A stretch of DNA of 64,000 nt from Citrobacter amalonaticus (GTDB lineage Bacteria; Pseudomonadota; Gammaproteobacteria; Enterobacterales; Enterobacteriaceae): assembly GCF_018323885.1 (NCBI RefSeq), contig NZ_AP024585.1, positions 3,596,001 to 3,660,000 of the forward strand, in the 5' to 3' direction. Under the pieces are notes generated by a model. The model did not search any database, was not told where the DNA came from, and saw nothing but the letters and a program-made list of their open reading frames with translations. The position numbers and the translations under genes were made by a program. Shown piece after piece: positions 31,220-40,741 of this stretch. Every line of letters starts with the position of its first letter. Within the stretch, counting starts at the first letter, position 1.

Positions 31220-32929
31220 TTATTTCAGCGGCGAGTTTTTACGCTCAATGCTGTAGCGCTCAAGTTCTTTGTATGGCACGACTTTGCTCTTCTTCTTACG
31301 CACATCCACCACGGTCATGCGGTCAGTACAGGAGTAGCAAGGGTCAAGGCTACCGATAATCAGCGGTGCATCAGAAACGGTGTTGCCGCGCAGCATGTAA
31401 CGCAGGGTCGGCCAGTTAGCGTAAGTCGCCGCACGACAGCGCCAACGATACAGCTTCTGGTTGTCGCCGGTCATGCTCCAGTGAATATCGTCACCGCGTG
31501 GTGCTTCGGAAAAGCCCAGCGCAAAGCGATGCGGAATGTAGGTGAAGCCTTCCACCATCAGCGGACCGCCGGGCAGGTTGTCCAGACCGAAGTCGATCAT
31601 ATTCAGTGCGGTGTACACTTCGTTGATACGCACTTTCAGACGCGAGATCACATCGCAGCCCTGTTCGCTGTGAACCGTCATCGGCAGCAGACCGTAACCG
31701 ACAAACGGGTGATCGGCGCGGGTGTCACGAGCGTGACCGCTGGCGCGAACCATCGGCCCAACGTTACTGAAATCACGCGCAATCTCTGGATCCAGACGAC
31801 CAATTCCCACGGTGCGCTGTTCCATGTTCGGCGTACTGAGCAGCATATCCACCAGTTCCTGCACGTCGCGACGCATCTGCTGCGCCAGTTGACGGGTCTG
31901 GATCATGTCCTCTTTCAGCAGATCGCGACGAATCCCGCCGATCAGGTTCAGACCGTAAGTCTTACGCGCCCCGGTCAGGATCTCCGCCATCTTCATGGAG
32001 GTTTCGCGTACGCGGAAGAACTGCATAAAACCGGAGTCAAAACCGGTGAAGTGACAGGCCAGACCGAGGTTCAGCAGATGGGAGTGCAGACGCTCCACCT
32101 CCAGCAGAATGGCGCGGATCATCTGCGCGCGTTCCGGCACCACGATGCCCATCGCGTTTTCAACGGAGGTGGTATACGCGGTGCTGTGGGCGAAGCCGCA
32201 GATCCCGCAAACGCGATCCGACAGGAAGGTGACTTCGTTGTAGCCCATCCGGGTTTCCGCCAGTTTTTCCATGCCGCGATGGACATAGAACAGGCGGTAA
32301 TCAGCGTCGATAATATTTTCGCCATCAACAAACAGGCGGAAGTGTCCCGGTTCATCCGAAGTGACGTGCAGCGGGCCAATCGGCACCACGTTATTTTTCT
32401 TGTCACCCAGTTCATTGATGAACTCGTAGGTTTCCGCATCGGTGGTCGGTGCCGGGCGCTGACGATAATCCATGCTGTCTTTACGCAACGGATAGAGTTC
32501 GTCCGGCCAGTCATCCGGCAGCACCAGACGGCGTTCGTCCGGCAGACCGACCGGGATCAGACCGTACATGTCGCGCACTTCGCGCTCGCCCCAGACGGCA
32601 GCCGGCACGCGCGGCGTAACGGACGGGAATTCCAGCTTATTGGCATCAACTTCAACACGTACCGTGATCCAGCATTTGGTACCCTGCTCCATCGACAGCA
32701 CGTAGTACACCGCGTAATGACCACACAGCTGGCGTTCATCATTGCCAAACAGCACCGAGAGCCATCCGCCCTGCTTGTAGTAGAGGAATTCGACCACTTC
32801 CGGCAGATAGTTGACCTTCACGGTGATGGTCAGTTGATCCCGGGTCTGCCAGGCTTCGTCCAGCACCACGCCAGGAAACGCCTGGTGCAGTGCGGCAAGG
32901 TATTGTTGACCAACTTTTTCTTCAGACAT
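31220..32929 (-). CDS. hycE: Hydrogenase 3 large subunit HycE
   Basis: HycE holds the NiFe(CN)2CO site that reduces protons to H2. The 569-residue precursor joins an N-terminal NuoC-like domain to a NuoD-like large-subunit domain. The nickel ligands are in RVCGICG and DPCYSC. HycI is expected to cut after the Arg of CTDRM, releasing a 32-residue C-terminal peptide. The ATG at 32929 matches the E. coli start. Confidence 0.97.
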   Translation of the reverse strand: MSEEKVGQQYLAALHQAFPGVVLDEAWQTRDQLTITVKVNYLPEVVEFLYYKQGGWLSVLFGNDERQLCGHYAVYYVLSMEQGTKCWITVRVEVDANKLEFPSVTPRVPAAVWGEREVRDMYGLIPVGLPDERRLVLPDDWPDELYPLRKDSMDYRQRPAPTTDAETYEFINELGDKKNNVVPIGPLHVTSDEPGHFRLFVDGENIIDADYRLFYVHRGMEKLAETRMGYNEVTFLSDRVCGICGFAHSTAYTTSVENAMGIVVPERAQMIRAILLEVERLHSHLLNLGLACHFTGFDSGFMQFFRVRETSMKMAEILTGARKTYGLNLIGGIRRDLLKEDMIQTRQLAQQMRRDVQELVDMLLSTPNMEQRTVGIGRLDPEIARDFSNVGPMVRASGHARDTRADHPFVGYGLLPMTVHSEQGCDVISRLKVRINEVYTALNMIDFGLDNLPGGPLMVEGFTYIPHRFALGFSEAPRGDDIHWSMTGDNQKLYRWRCRAATYANWPTLRYMLRGNTVSDAPLIIGSLDPCYSCTDRMTVVDVRKKKSKVVPYKELERYSIERKNSPLK

Positions 32930-32946
32930 GCTCAAACTCTCTTAAA

Positions 32947-33870
32947 TCACGCCACCAGCAAGGAGACGAACGCTAAAAACGCAAACCCAAAACCGGCCCA
33001 GGTCACGCGTGAGGTGGCGCAAAAACGCAGACGCGCCATGCTGTTTTCAAACAGGGCAATAACCAGTACGCCGACAAGCAGCTTGATGATGGCGATCACC
33101 AGCGCAAGCAACAGTCCACCTGCGCTGAACGTTTCCATCTGTCCCCACGGCAGGAACACGCCGACAAACATTTGCAGTACTACCAGCTGTTTCAGGCTAA
33201 TGCCCCACTTCAGCACCGCAAAACCGCTGCCGCTGTATTCGGTCAGCGGCCCTTCCTGCAATTCCTGCTCCGCTTCCGCCAAATCGAACGGCAGTTTGCC
33301 CATTTCGATAAATGTGGCGAACGCACAGGCGCACAGTGCCAAAATCAGCGGAATGCTGCGGGCTGCTGGCCAGTGATAGATCGTATCGGTGATATTGCTG
33401 ATATGGGTGGAACCCGCAACCTGCGCAGCGACCCACAGTCCCAGCAGCAGGATCGGCTCCACCAGCACGCCGAGCATCGCTTCACGACTGGCACCGATCG
33501 CTGTGAACGGGCTGCCGGTATCAAGTCCCGCGATAGAAAAGAAGAAACGGGCAATAGCGAACAGATAAATCAACGTGATCAAATCGCCCAGTTGCGGCAG
33601 CGGTGAACCCACGGTTACCACCGGCAGCGCGGTAGCGATGGTCAGCATAACGCCCACCATCACAAACGGCGTCAGACGAAAGACCCAGCCAGCATCCGCT
33701 GGCGCGACGCTCTGACGGCCCAGCAGTTTGAGCAGGTCGCGATACTCCTGCAATACACCAGGACCGCGGCGATTGTGCAGACGGGCACGCGCCACGCGGG
33801 TCACGCCGGATAGCAGCGGCGCAGCGGCAAATAACACCAGCGCCTGAATTAACGGATATAAAACACTCAT
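32947..33870 (-). CDS. hycD: Formate hydrogenlyase membrane subunit HycD
   Basis: HycD is the NuoH-like membrane subunit linking the soluble arm to HycC. The 307 residues have about eight membrane spans and the conserved loops HNRRGPGVLQEYRD and GKLPFDLAEAEQELQEGPLTEYSG, which correspond to the quinone-chamber region of complex I. The ATG at 33870 starts the homologous MSVLYPLIQ; 42 more codons upstream are open but lie inside hycC. Confidence 0.96.
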   Translation of the reverse strand: MSVLYPLIQALVLFAAAPLLSGVTRVARARLHNRRGPGVLQEYRDLLKLLGRQSVAPADAGWVFRLTPFVMVGVMLTIATALPVVTVGSPLPQLGDLITLIYLFAIARFFFSIAGLDTGSPFTAIGASREAMLGVLVEPILLLGLWVAAQVAGSTHISNITDTIYHWPAARSIPLILALCACAFATFIEMGKLPFDLAEAEQELQEGPLTEYSGSGFAVLKWGISLKQLVVLQMFVGVFLPWGQMETFSAGGLLLALVIAIIKLLVGVLVIALFENSMARLRFCATSRVTWAGFGFAFLAFVSLLVA

Positions 33871-33872
33871 TC

Positions 33873-35699
33873 TCAGGCTCCTCGTGAAACCACAATCACC
33901 ACCAGCACGGCCAGTTCGATCAGCGCCAGGCGGCGGAACAGCACCGGTACCGCCGCGCTTTGCCAACCCGGAACCCACGCTACCGGATTGAGCCACTTAC
34001 GCAGTTTGAGAACCGGTGCAAAGGCTTCCTTCACTGGCATCGCGAAACCGTGCGCGGTAATGACCATCGACTGCTCGTGATCGTAACCGCAGACCCATGC
34101 CGTCCCGCGAGAACGCGATGGCAGACGGTTGCCTTTGAACATCGCCATGATGATGAATGGCAGCAGCGGACAGGCAATCAGCAACAGCGTGATCATGGGT
34201 TGCGATACGGTGGTATTGGCGGTTTCCAGCGGCAACGGTACGGCAGTCGCCAGCAGCGGCAACAGCCACGGCGCGGCAACCCCGCCGAGTACGCAACAAA
34301 TCGCCAGCGCCACGACGCTGATGCCCATCAGGAGAGGCGCACAGCAGGCGTTTTCCGCCTCTTTCGTGCGCGGCGCGCCGAGGAAGGTCACGCCATACAC
34401 TTTCGCCATACACATCACCGCCAGCGCACCGGTAATCGCCAGTCCGACCGCCAGTAGTGGCCCCAGCAGACGACCAATAAACGCGCCGCTGTTGCCCAGT
34501 TTGAAGAAGGACTGGTAGATCACCCACTCGCCAGCAAATCCGTTCAGCGGCGGCAGTGCAGCCATCGCCATCAGCCCCACCAGCATCGCAATGGAAATGA
34601 CCGGCATGCGTTTACCGATGCCGCCCAGTTTTTCGATATCGCGATGTCCGGTACGAAACCAGATGCTGCCCGCGCCAAGAAACAGCACGCTTTTGAACAG
34701 GCTGTGGTTCACCAGGTGATAGAGACCACCGGTCAGGCCCAGCGCAATCAGCGTCGGTTGTTTGAGAGCAATCCCGGTCACGCCTGCGCCGAGACCGAGC
34801 AGGATAATGCCGATGTTTTCCAGCGTGTGATACGCCAGCAGGCGCTGAATATTGTGCTCCATCAACGCATACAGACCGCCGACAAACGCGGTGATCATGC
34901 CGAGAACCAGCAGTAACACACCCCACCACAACGGCGCATTACCGCCAATCAGCGATAACGAGAGAATGCCCAGTAGACCGACCTTCATCACCACGGTGGA
35001 GAACAGGGCCGCCGCTGGAGCGCTGGCGTTCGCGTGAGCCTGCGGCACCCATCCGTGCAGCGGAATAATCCCGGCCAGCAGACCAAAGCCCGCCACGCCA
35101 AGCAGCCAGATGTCAGCGCCCAGCGGCAGTTCCTGAGTGCGCAGATCGAGGAGACGCAACTCAAGGGTGCCATAGCGCTGCCACACCAGATAACAGGCGA
35201 TCGCCAGCAGCAACGTACCGAGACGCCCCAGCGCAAACCACAGCTTGCCTTCTTTGCTGCATCCGGTCAGGAACACCGCACACAGCGCCATGATTTCCGC
35301 CATCACCACCAGCGTGCCGAGATTGCTGGCGGCAACTGCGCACACCGCCGCCGCCATCAGCAGATTCACCAGCAGACCGTTGGCCCTGACCTGCGGATGG
35401 CGATGCCAGTCGATGTTGTACAAACTGACAAACAGTCCGCACAGCCCCAGCGTAATCAGCCAGATGGCATTCAGTGGGGTGATTTGCACGCTGTGACCGA
35501 TAAACGGCATCACGCCGCGCACCGCGACAGCGTTGATGAGCACGGAGAAACCCGCCGCGGCAGTACACAAGCACCCCACCGCGCCGCCCACGCCAGCAAC
35601 CCAGCCGCTAAGCGCTTTATGAAAAGAGAACAGAAATGCCAGGACGGCGGCGGCGGCAAACCAGGCCACACCGCTGATGATCAGTGAAATTGCGCTCAT
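33873..35699 (-). CDS. hycC: Formate hydrogenlyase antiporter-like subunit HycC
   Basis: HycC is the large NuoL-like membrane subunit of formate hydrogenlyase and is thought to couple electron flow to ion movement. The 608 residues are almost wholly hydrophobic, with the antiporter-family segments HGWVPQAHANASAPAAALFS and YHLVNHSLFKSVLFLGAGS. It overlaps hycB by four bases and is followed two bases later by hycD. Confidence 0.96.
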   Translation of the reverse strand: MSAISLIISGVAWFAAAAVLAFLFSFHKALSGWVAGVGGAVGCLCTAAAGFSVLINAVAVRGVMPFIGHSVQITPLNAIWLITLGLCGLFVSLYNIDWHRHPQVRANGLLVNLLMAAAVCAVAASNLGTLVVMAEIMALCAVFLTGCSKEGKLWFALGRLGTLLLAIACYLVWQRYGTLELRLLDLRTQELPLGADIWLLGVAGFGLLAGIIPLHGWVPQAHANASAPAAALFSTVVMKVGLLGILSLSLIGGNAPLWWGVLLLVLGMITAFVGGLYALMEHNIQRLLAYHTLENIGIILLGLGAGVTGIALKQPTLIALGLTGGLYHLVNHSLFKSVLFLGAGSIWFRTGHRDIEKLGGIGKRMPVISIAMLVGLMAMAALPPLNGFAGEWVIYQSFFKLGNSGAFIGRLLGPLLAVGLAITGALAVMCMAKVYGVTFLGAPRTKEAENACCAPLLMGISVVALAICCVLGGVAAPWLLPLLATAVPLPLETANTTVSQPMITLLLIACPLLPFIIMAMFKGNRLPSRSRGTAWVCGYDHEQSMVITAHGFAMPVKEAFAPVLKLRKWLNPVAWVPGWQSAAVPVLFRRLALIELAVLVVIVVSRGA

Positions 35700-36307
35700 T
35701 TTGCCTCCCCACTCTGAGCCTGCTGAAACAAGGAGAGATCGCCGAAGTCAGTATTGAAAGTCAGCTCACGTTTCCGTTTACTGGCGCGGGCGATGTCCAT
35801 GTTGTTCACAAGATGCAGAGCTTTCGTCGGACACATCCGTACGCAGGCCGGGCCTTGTTCATCGAAACTGCACAGATCGCATTTCAACGCGATGGCACGC
35901 ACGCCCGGAACCCAGTCCAGCAGCGTACTGATGCGAGCCGGTGCCGGTGGCGCTGGTGGTGCTTTAGGCGTATTGGCGTTGGCCGGGATATGCAGCGGAC
36001 GGCTGCCGGAAAATTCGATCGCACCAAACGGACAGGCAATGCCGCACAGTTTGCAGCTCACGCACAGGCTTTCATTAAGCTGTACGGCGCCATCCACCCG
36101 GTTAATGGCGTTAACCGGACACACGGTGGCGCAAGGGGCATCTTCACAGTGGTGGCAAAGCTGCGGCGCAGATTCTTTTTCATTCAGCATCACTTTCAGG
36201 CGCGGCATAGACTGTAGGCCGTGCTGGCGATGCGTCTCTGAACAGGCGGCCTCGCAGGTGTGGCAGCCGATACAGAGCGTGGAGTCAGCAATTACAAAAC
36301 GATTCAC
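35696..36307 (-). CDS. hycB: Formate hydrogenlyase iron-sulfur subunit HycB
   Basis: HycB links formate dehydrogenase H (FdhF) to the hydrogenase. The 203 residues carry four cysteine clusters, CIGCHTCEAAC, CHHCEDAPCATVC, CVSCKLCGIAC and CDLCSFDEQGPACVRMC. A Pro/Ala-rich insert (ANTPKAPPAPPAPARI) separates the third and fourth groups, unlike in the paralogue HydN. Confidence 0.96.
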   Translation of the reverse strand: MNRFVIADSTLCIGCHTCEAACSETHRQHGLQSMPRLKVMLNEKESAPQLCHHCEDAPCATVCPVNAINRVDGAVQLNESLCVSCKLCGIACPFGAIEFSGSRPLHIPANANTPKAPPAPPAPARISTLLDWVPGVRAIALKCDLCSFDEQGPACVRMCPTKALHLVNNMDIARASKRKRELTFNTDFGDLSLFQQAQSGEAK

Positions 36308-36327
36308 CAGGCATTCCTCAGGTGATA

Positions 36328-36370
36328 GTCATTTTTGACGAAAACATGCCGATGAAATGTCATTTTCGAC
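36328..36370. promoter_or_regulatory. Candidate FhlA sites in hycA-hycB gap
   Basis: Two related elements, GTCATTTTTGACG (36328-36340) and GTCATTTTCGAC (36359-36370), occur in the 136-base gap between hycA and hycB. An FhlA binding region is known at this place in E. coli. Confidence 0.55.
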
Positions 36371-36443
36371 ACTGTTCGACACGTCTGTCCCTTAAAGCGT
36401 CGTGACAACCCATGAGACGACGTCACGACGTAAAACGCTGGGG

Positions 36444-36905
36444 TCAGGCCGCCGGATTTTGTCTCGCCACCAGTTGGCTCAGATTGATCGGCGACCCGCT
36501 TTCAACAGCGGCATACAGTCGGTCATAAACGCTGGCGATTTTATCGAGATAGTGTTCCAGCACCTGCTCACGCTCACGGTTGCTGACCCGCTCGTCCACT
36601 TTGCCATCAATGCTCAATTGCGCCTGTGCAATCAGTTGCTTATCTTCGCCATCTTTTGTTTCGACGTAATACTCAATGGTGTGGCTGTTGAAGCCTTCCG
36701 CCATCGTGACGGTGATGCGAAAGTGTTCGAACAGTACGAAACAGAGATCTTTATCCGGCGCGCAGCTCATCGCATGGTGCAGACGCGCTTTCGACAGGGT
36801 GATCCCCTGAACCAGCGAATTGCAGTAAATATGCCACTGGTCCTGTAGGCGACGATGCCGCTGCGCGATGTAATCGGCTTTTTCGCTTATTTCCCAAATA
36901 GTCAT
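36444..36905 (-). CDS. hycA: Formate hydrogenlyase repressor HycA
   Basis: HycA dampens FhlA-dependent transcription of the formate regulon, probably by protein contact with FhlA rather than as a DNA-binding repressor. The 153 residues show no known DNA-binding motif and are rich in charged helical segments. It is the first gene of the hyc operon, directly behind a sigma-54 promoter and divergent from hypA. Confidence 0.94.
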   Translation of the reverse strand: MTIWEISEKADYIAQRHRRLQDQWHIYCNSLVQGITLSKARLHHAMSCAPDKDLCFVLFEHFRITVTMAEGFNSHTIEYYVETKDGEDKQLIAQAQLSIDGKVDERVSNREREQVLEHYLDKIASVYDRLYAAVESGSPINLSQLVARQNPAA

Positions 36906-36940
36906 GTCAGGTTACCCGTTTAACAGAGATAGCCTGCCAT

Positions 36941-36956
36941 AAGCATTTTCCATGCC
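36941..36956 (-). promoter_or_regulatory. Sigma-54 promoter of hyc operon
   Basis: On the minus strand TGGCATGGAAAATGCT has the -24 GG and -12 GC ten bases apart, 36 bases before hycA. Confidence 0.93.
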
Positions 36957-37023
36957 AGTTTTTAACTATTTGTTTTTTCATGAATTTAATAATAAAAGAC
37001 GGCTGTCGACGCCCGAATGACAT

Positions 37024-37050
37024 GTCATTTCGTCATCATCGTCATCGACA
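37024..37050. promoter_or_regulatory. Candidate FhlA enhancer between hyc and hyp
   Basis: GTCATTTCGTCATCATCGTC followed by ATCGACA lies between the divergent sigma-54 promoters, about 70 bases from the hyc promoter and 20-40 from the hyp promoter. It matches the region known as the FhlA upstream activating sequence in E. coli. Confidence 0.6.
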
Positions 37051-37070
37051 AATGCCCCCAACTTTCAGGC

Positions 37071-37086
37071 TGGCATAGTTATTGCT
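37071..37086 (+). promoter_or_regulatory. Sigma-54 promoter of hyp operon
   Basis: TGGCATAGTTATTGCT has -24 GG and -12 GC ten bases apart, 29 bases before the hypA start. Confidence 0.93.
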
Positions 37087-37115
37087 TATCACTGCCCATC
37101 ATATCGGGAGGCACT

Positions 37116-37466
37116 ATGCACGAAATTACCCTTTGCCAGCGGGCACTGGAATTGATCGAACAACAGGCCGTCGCGCACGGCGCAAAACGGATAACTGGGG
37201 TCTGGCTCAAAATTGGCGCATTTTCTTGCGTAGAAACCAGCGCTCTCTCCTTTTGTTTTGATCTGGTATGCCGTGGCACCGTTGCGGAAGGTTGTAAACT
37301 GCACCTCGAGGAACAAGAAGCCGAATGCTGGTGTGAATCCTGTCAGCAATACGTCACCTTACTGACCCAACGCGTACGCCGTTGCCCGCAATGCAATAGC
37401 GACACGCTGCAAATCGTGGCCGATGACGGATTACAGATTCGACGAATAGAAATAGATCAGGAGTGA
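37116..37466 (+). CDS. hypA: Hydrogenase nickel chaperone HypA
   Basis: HypA works with HypB and SlyD to insert nickel into the hydrogenase 3 large subunit. The 116 residues start MHEITLCQ (His2 and Glu3 in the nickel site) and contain the zinc site CWCESC...CPQCN. The ATG at 37116 follows a GGGAGG ribosome-binding site and matches the family start; a longer upstream frame would cover the sigma-54 promoter. Confidence 0.96.
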   Translation: MHEITLCQRALELIEQQAVAHGAKRITGVWLKIGAFSCVETSALSFCFDLVCRGTVAEGCKLHLEEQEAECWCESCQQYVTLLTQRVRRCPQCNSDTLQIVADDGLQIRRIEIDQE

Positions 37467-37469
37467 GCG

Positions 37470-38342
37470 ATGTGTACAACATGCGGTTGCGCTGAAGGCA
37501 ACCTTTATATAGAGGGTGATGAGCATAACCCTCATTCCGCGTTTCGCAGCGCGCCTTTTGCCCCGGCAGCTCGCCCGGCGCTGAATATTACCGGCATAAA
37601 AACGTCCGAATTCACCCCGAGCCAGACGGAAGAAGGCGATCTGCACTACGGTCACGGTGAAGCCGGCACCCACGCGCCAGGCATGAGCCAGCGGCGTATG
37701 CTGGAAGTAGAAATCGACGTGCTGGATAAAAACAACCGTCTGGCCGAGCGCAACCGCGCCCGCTTCGCCGCGCGCCAACAGTTGGTGCTCAACCTCGTCT
37801 CCAGCCCAGGATCCGGTAAAACCACTCTGCTTACCGAAACGCTGATGAAGCTGAAAGACAGCGTCCCGTGCGCCGTCATTGAAGGCGACCAGCAGACGGT
37901 CAACGACGCCGCGCGCATTCGCGCCACGGGCACTCCGGCCATTCAGGTCAACACCGGCAAAGGCTGTCACCTCGATGCGCAGATGATTGCCGATGCCGCG
38001 CCGCGTCTGCCGCTGGAAGACCACGGCATTCTGTTTATCGAAAACGTCGGCAACCTCGTCTGCCCGGCGAGTTTTGATCTCGGCGAACGCCATAAAGTGG
38101 CGGTGCTTTCTGTCACCGAAGGCGAAGACAAGCCGCTGAAATACCCGCATATGTTCGCCGCCGCCTCGCTGATGCTGCTCAACAAAGTCGACCTGCTACC
38201 GTACCTGAATTTCGACGTTGAGAAGTGCATTGCCAGTGCCCGGGAAGTTAATCCGGATATCGAGATCATCCTGATTTCCGCCACCAGCGGCGAAGGAATG
38301 GATCAGTGGCTGAACTGGCTGGAGGCACAGCGATGTGCATAG
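37470..38342 (+). CDS. hypB: Hydrogenase nickel-inserting GTPase HypB
   Basis: HypB is a GTPase that loads nickel into the hydrogenase. The N-terminal MCTTCGC is the high-affinity nickel site, and the G-domain starts [11 protein letters not shown] near residue 111. The second metal site is GKGCH plus the Cys of NLVCPASF. The 290 residues match E. coli HypB, except that KCIACAREVN, as I remember it, reads [10 protein letters not shown] here, with one cysteine fewer. It overlaps hypC by ten bases. Confidence 0.96.
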   Translation: MCTTCGCAEGNLYIEGDEHNPHSAFRSAPFAPAARPALNITGIKTSEFTPSQTEEGDLHYGHGEAGTHAPGMSQRRMLEVEIDVLDKNNRLAERNRARFAARQQLVLNLVSSPGSGKTTLLTETLMKLKDSVPCAVIEGDQQTVNDAARIRATGTPAIQVNTGKGCHLDAQMIADAAPRLPLEDHGILFIENVGNLVCPASFDLGERHKVAVLSVTEGEDKPLKYPHMFAAASLMLLNKVDLLPYLNFDVEKCIASAREVNPDIEIILISATSGEGMDQWLNWLEAQRCA

Positions 38343-38605
38343 GCGTTCCCGGCCAAATCCGCACTATCGAAGGTAACCTGGCGAAAGTCGACGTTTGCGG
38401 CATTCAGCGCGACGTCGATCTGACGCTGGTCGGCAGTTGTGATGAGCACGGCGAACCTCGTCTGGGCCAGTGGGTACTGGTCCACGTCGGTTTTGCCATG
38501 AGCGTGATTAACGAAGCCGAAGCGCGCGACACGCTCGATGCGCTCCAGAACATGTTTGATGTTGAGCCGGACGTCGGCGCTTTGCTGTATGGCGAGGAAA
38601 AATAA
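38333..38605 (+). CDS. hypC: Hydrogenase chaperone HypC
   Basis: HypC carries the Fe(CN)2CO moiety between HypD and the HycE precursor; the essential Cys2 is in the N-terminal MCIGVPGQI. The 90 residues match the HypC/HybG family. The ATG at 38333 is inside hypB and gives the required Cys2; an upstream start would bury it. Its TAA shares one base with the hypD ATG. Confidence 0.96.
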   Translation: MCIGVPGQIRTIEGNLAKVDVCGIQRDVDLTLVGSCDEHGEPRLGQWVLVHVGFAMSVINEAEARDTLDALQNMFDVEPDVGALLYGEEK

Positions 38606-39726
38606 TGCGTTTTGTTGACGAATACCGCGCGCCGGAACAGGTGATGCAACTGATTGAACACCTGCGTGAACGTGCCGCGCATCTGCCGTATACCGCTGAA
38701 CGTCCGCTGCGCATTATGGAAGTCTGCGGCGGCCATACGCATGCGATCTTCAAATTTGGTCTCGACCAGTTGCTCCCTGATAACGTGGAGTTTATCCACG
38801 GCCCGGGTTGTCCGGTCTGCGTACTGCCGATGGGACGTATCGACAGTTGCGTTGAAATTGCCAGCCATCCGGAGGTGATTTTCTGTACCTTTGGCGACGC
38901 CATGCGCGTGCCGGGGAAACAAGGTTCGCTGTTGCAGGCGAAAGCGCGCGGTGCGGACATTCGCATCGTCTACTCGCCGATGGATGCGCTCAAACTGGCG
39001 CAGGAAAACCCAACGCGTAAAGTCGTGTTTTTCGGCCTCGGCTTTGAAACGACCATGCCGACCACCGCCATTACCCTGCAACAGGCAAAACTGCGCGACG
39101 TGCAGAATTTTTACTTCTTCTGTCAGCACATCACGCTCATTCCGACCCTGCGCAGCCTGCTGGAACAGCCCGATAACGGCATCGACGCGTTTCTCGCGCC
39201 AGGTCACGTCAGTATGGTGATCGGTACCGACGCCTATCATTTTATTGCCAGTGAGTTTCATCGTCCGCTGGTGGTCGCTGGATTCGAACCCCTTGATCTA
39301 CTGCAAGGCGTCGTGATGCTGGTTGAGCAGAAAATAGCGGCCCACAGCCAGGTCGAAAACCAGTATCGCCGCGTGGTGCCAGACGCCGGCAACCTGTTGG
39401 CGCAACAGGCTATTGCCGACGTATTTTGCGTCACCGGCGACAGCGAGTGGCGCGGCCTGGGGGTGATTGAATCCTCCGGCGTGCATCTGACGCCTGACTA
39501 TCAGCGTTTTGATGCCGAAGCGCATTTCCGACCGGCACCTCAGCAGGTTTACGACGACCCGCGCGCCCGCTGCGGCGACGTGCTGACCGGGAAATGTAAA
39601 CCGCATCAGTGCCCGTTGTTTGGCAAAACCTGTAATCCAGAGACCGCCTTCGGCGCACTGATGGTCTCTTCAGAAGGCGCATGCGCCGCCTGGTATCAGT
39701 ATCGTCAGCAGGAGTGTGAAGCATGA
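38605..39726 (+). CDS. hypD: Hydrogenase maturation factor HypD
   Basis: HypD is the iron-sulfur scaffold on which the Fe(CN)2CO group is assembled with HypC and HypE. The 373 residues contain the CGGHTHAIFKFG motif, GPGCPVCVLP, GFETTMPTTA and a C-terminal [4Fe-4S] set, CGDVLTGKCKPHQCPLFGKTC. It overlaps hypE by four bases (ATGA). Confidence 0.96.
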   Translation: MRFVDEYRAPEQVMQLIEHLRERAAHLPYTAERPLRIMEVCGGHTHAIFKFGLDQLLPDNVEFIHGPGCPVCVLPMGRIDSCVEIASHPEVIFCTFGDAMRVPGKQGSLLQAKARGADIRIVYSPMDALKLAQENPTRKVVFFGLGFETTMPTTAITLQQAKLRDVQNFYFFCQHITLIPTLRSLLEQPDNGIDAFLAPGHVSMVIGTDAYHFIASEFHRPLVVAGFEPLDLLQGVVMLVEQKIAAHSQVENQYRRVVPDAGNLLAQQAIADVFCVTGDSEWRGLGVIESSGVHLTPDYQRFDAEAHFRPAPQQVYDDPRARCGDVLTGKCKPHQCPLFGKTCNPETAFGALMVSSEGACAAWYQYRQQECEA

Positions 39727-40733
39727 ACAGCGTACAACTCGCCCACGGTAGCGGCGGTCAGGTCATGCAGCAACTGATTAACAGTCTGTTTATGGAAGCC
39801 TTCGCTAACCCGTGGCTGGCGGAGCAGGAAGATCAGGCGCGGCTTGAACTGGCGCAACTGGTCGCTGAAGGCGATCGGCTGGCATTCTCCACCGACAGCT
39901 ACGTCATTGACCCACTGTTTTTCCCCGGCGGCAACATCGGCAAGCTGGCGATCTGCGGTACCGCCAATGACGTCGCCGTCAGCGGCGCAATTCCACGCTA
40001 TCTCTCCTGCGGCTTTATCCTCGAAGAAGGACTGCCGATGGAGACGCTGAAAAGCGTGGTAAACAGCATGGCCGCCACCGCGCGTGAGGCCAATATCGCG
40101 ATTGTGACCGGCGATACAAAAGTTGTTCAACGTGGCGCAGCGGACAAATTGTTCATCAACACTGCAGGCATGGGGGCGATTCCAGCCAATATTCACTGGG
40201 GTGCACAAACCCTGGCAGCGGGCGACGTGCTGCTGGTCAGCGGTACGCTGGGCGATCACGGCGCCACTATTCTTAATCTGCGTGAACAGTTAGGGCTGGA
40301 TGGCGAACTGGTCAGCGACTGCGCGGTATTAACGCCGCTAATTCAGTCGTTGCGCGATATTTCCGGCGTGAAAGCCCTGCGCGACGCGACGCGTGGCGGC
40401 GTGAACGCGGTCGCCCATGAGTTTGCCGCCGCCTGCGGTTTTGGCATTGAGCTGTCCGAATCCGCACTTCCCGTGAAACCTGCCGTTCGTGGAGTATGTG
40501 AACTACTGGGTCTGGATGCGCTTAACTTCGCAAACGAAGGCAAGCTGGTCATTGCCGTTGAACGTCAGGCGGCCGGGCAGGTGCTGGCGGCGTTGCATGC
40601 CCATCCGTTGGGGCGCGATGCGGCACTGATTGGCGAAGTGGTCGAACGTAAAGGTGTGCGTCTGGCCGGTCTTTACGGCGTGAAGCGCACGCTGGATTTA
40701 CCGCATGCAGAACCGCTGCCGCGGATCTGTTAA
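39723..40733 (+). CDS. hypE: Carbamoyl dehydratase HypE
   Basis: HypE dehydrates the carbamoyl group received from HypF to a thiocyanate on its last residue and passes cyanide to the HypC-HypD iron. The 336 residues begin with the AIR-synthase-like GSGGQVMQQLI loop and end PRIC, with the acceptor Cys336 as the final residue. It ends the hypABCDE run; fhlA follows after 225 bases of repeats. Confidence 0.97.
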   Translation: MNSVQLAHGSGGQVMQQLINSLFMEAFANPWLAEQEDQARLELAQLVAEGDRLAFSTDSYVIDPLFFPGGNIGKLAICGTANDVAVSGAIPRYLSCGFILEEGLPMETLKSVVNSMAATAREANIAIVTGDTKVVQRGAADKLFINTAGMGAIPANIHWGAQTLAAGDVLLVSGTLGDHGATILNLREQLGLDGELVSDCAVLTPLIQSLRDISGVKALRDATRGGVNAVAHEFAAACGFGIELSESALPVKPAVRGVCELLGLDALNFANEGKLVIAVERQAAGQVLAALHAHPLGRDAALIGEVVERKGVRLAGLYGVKRTLDLPHAEPLPRIC

Positions 40734-40741
40734 GTCCGTCA

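Noticed and set aside
31106..33376. A 756-codon open frame on the plus strand across the hyc operon
   Set aside because: It is antisense to hycE, hycF and hycD, which carry clear family motifs; long antisense frames are common in GC-rich, codon-biased genes.
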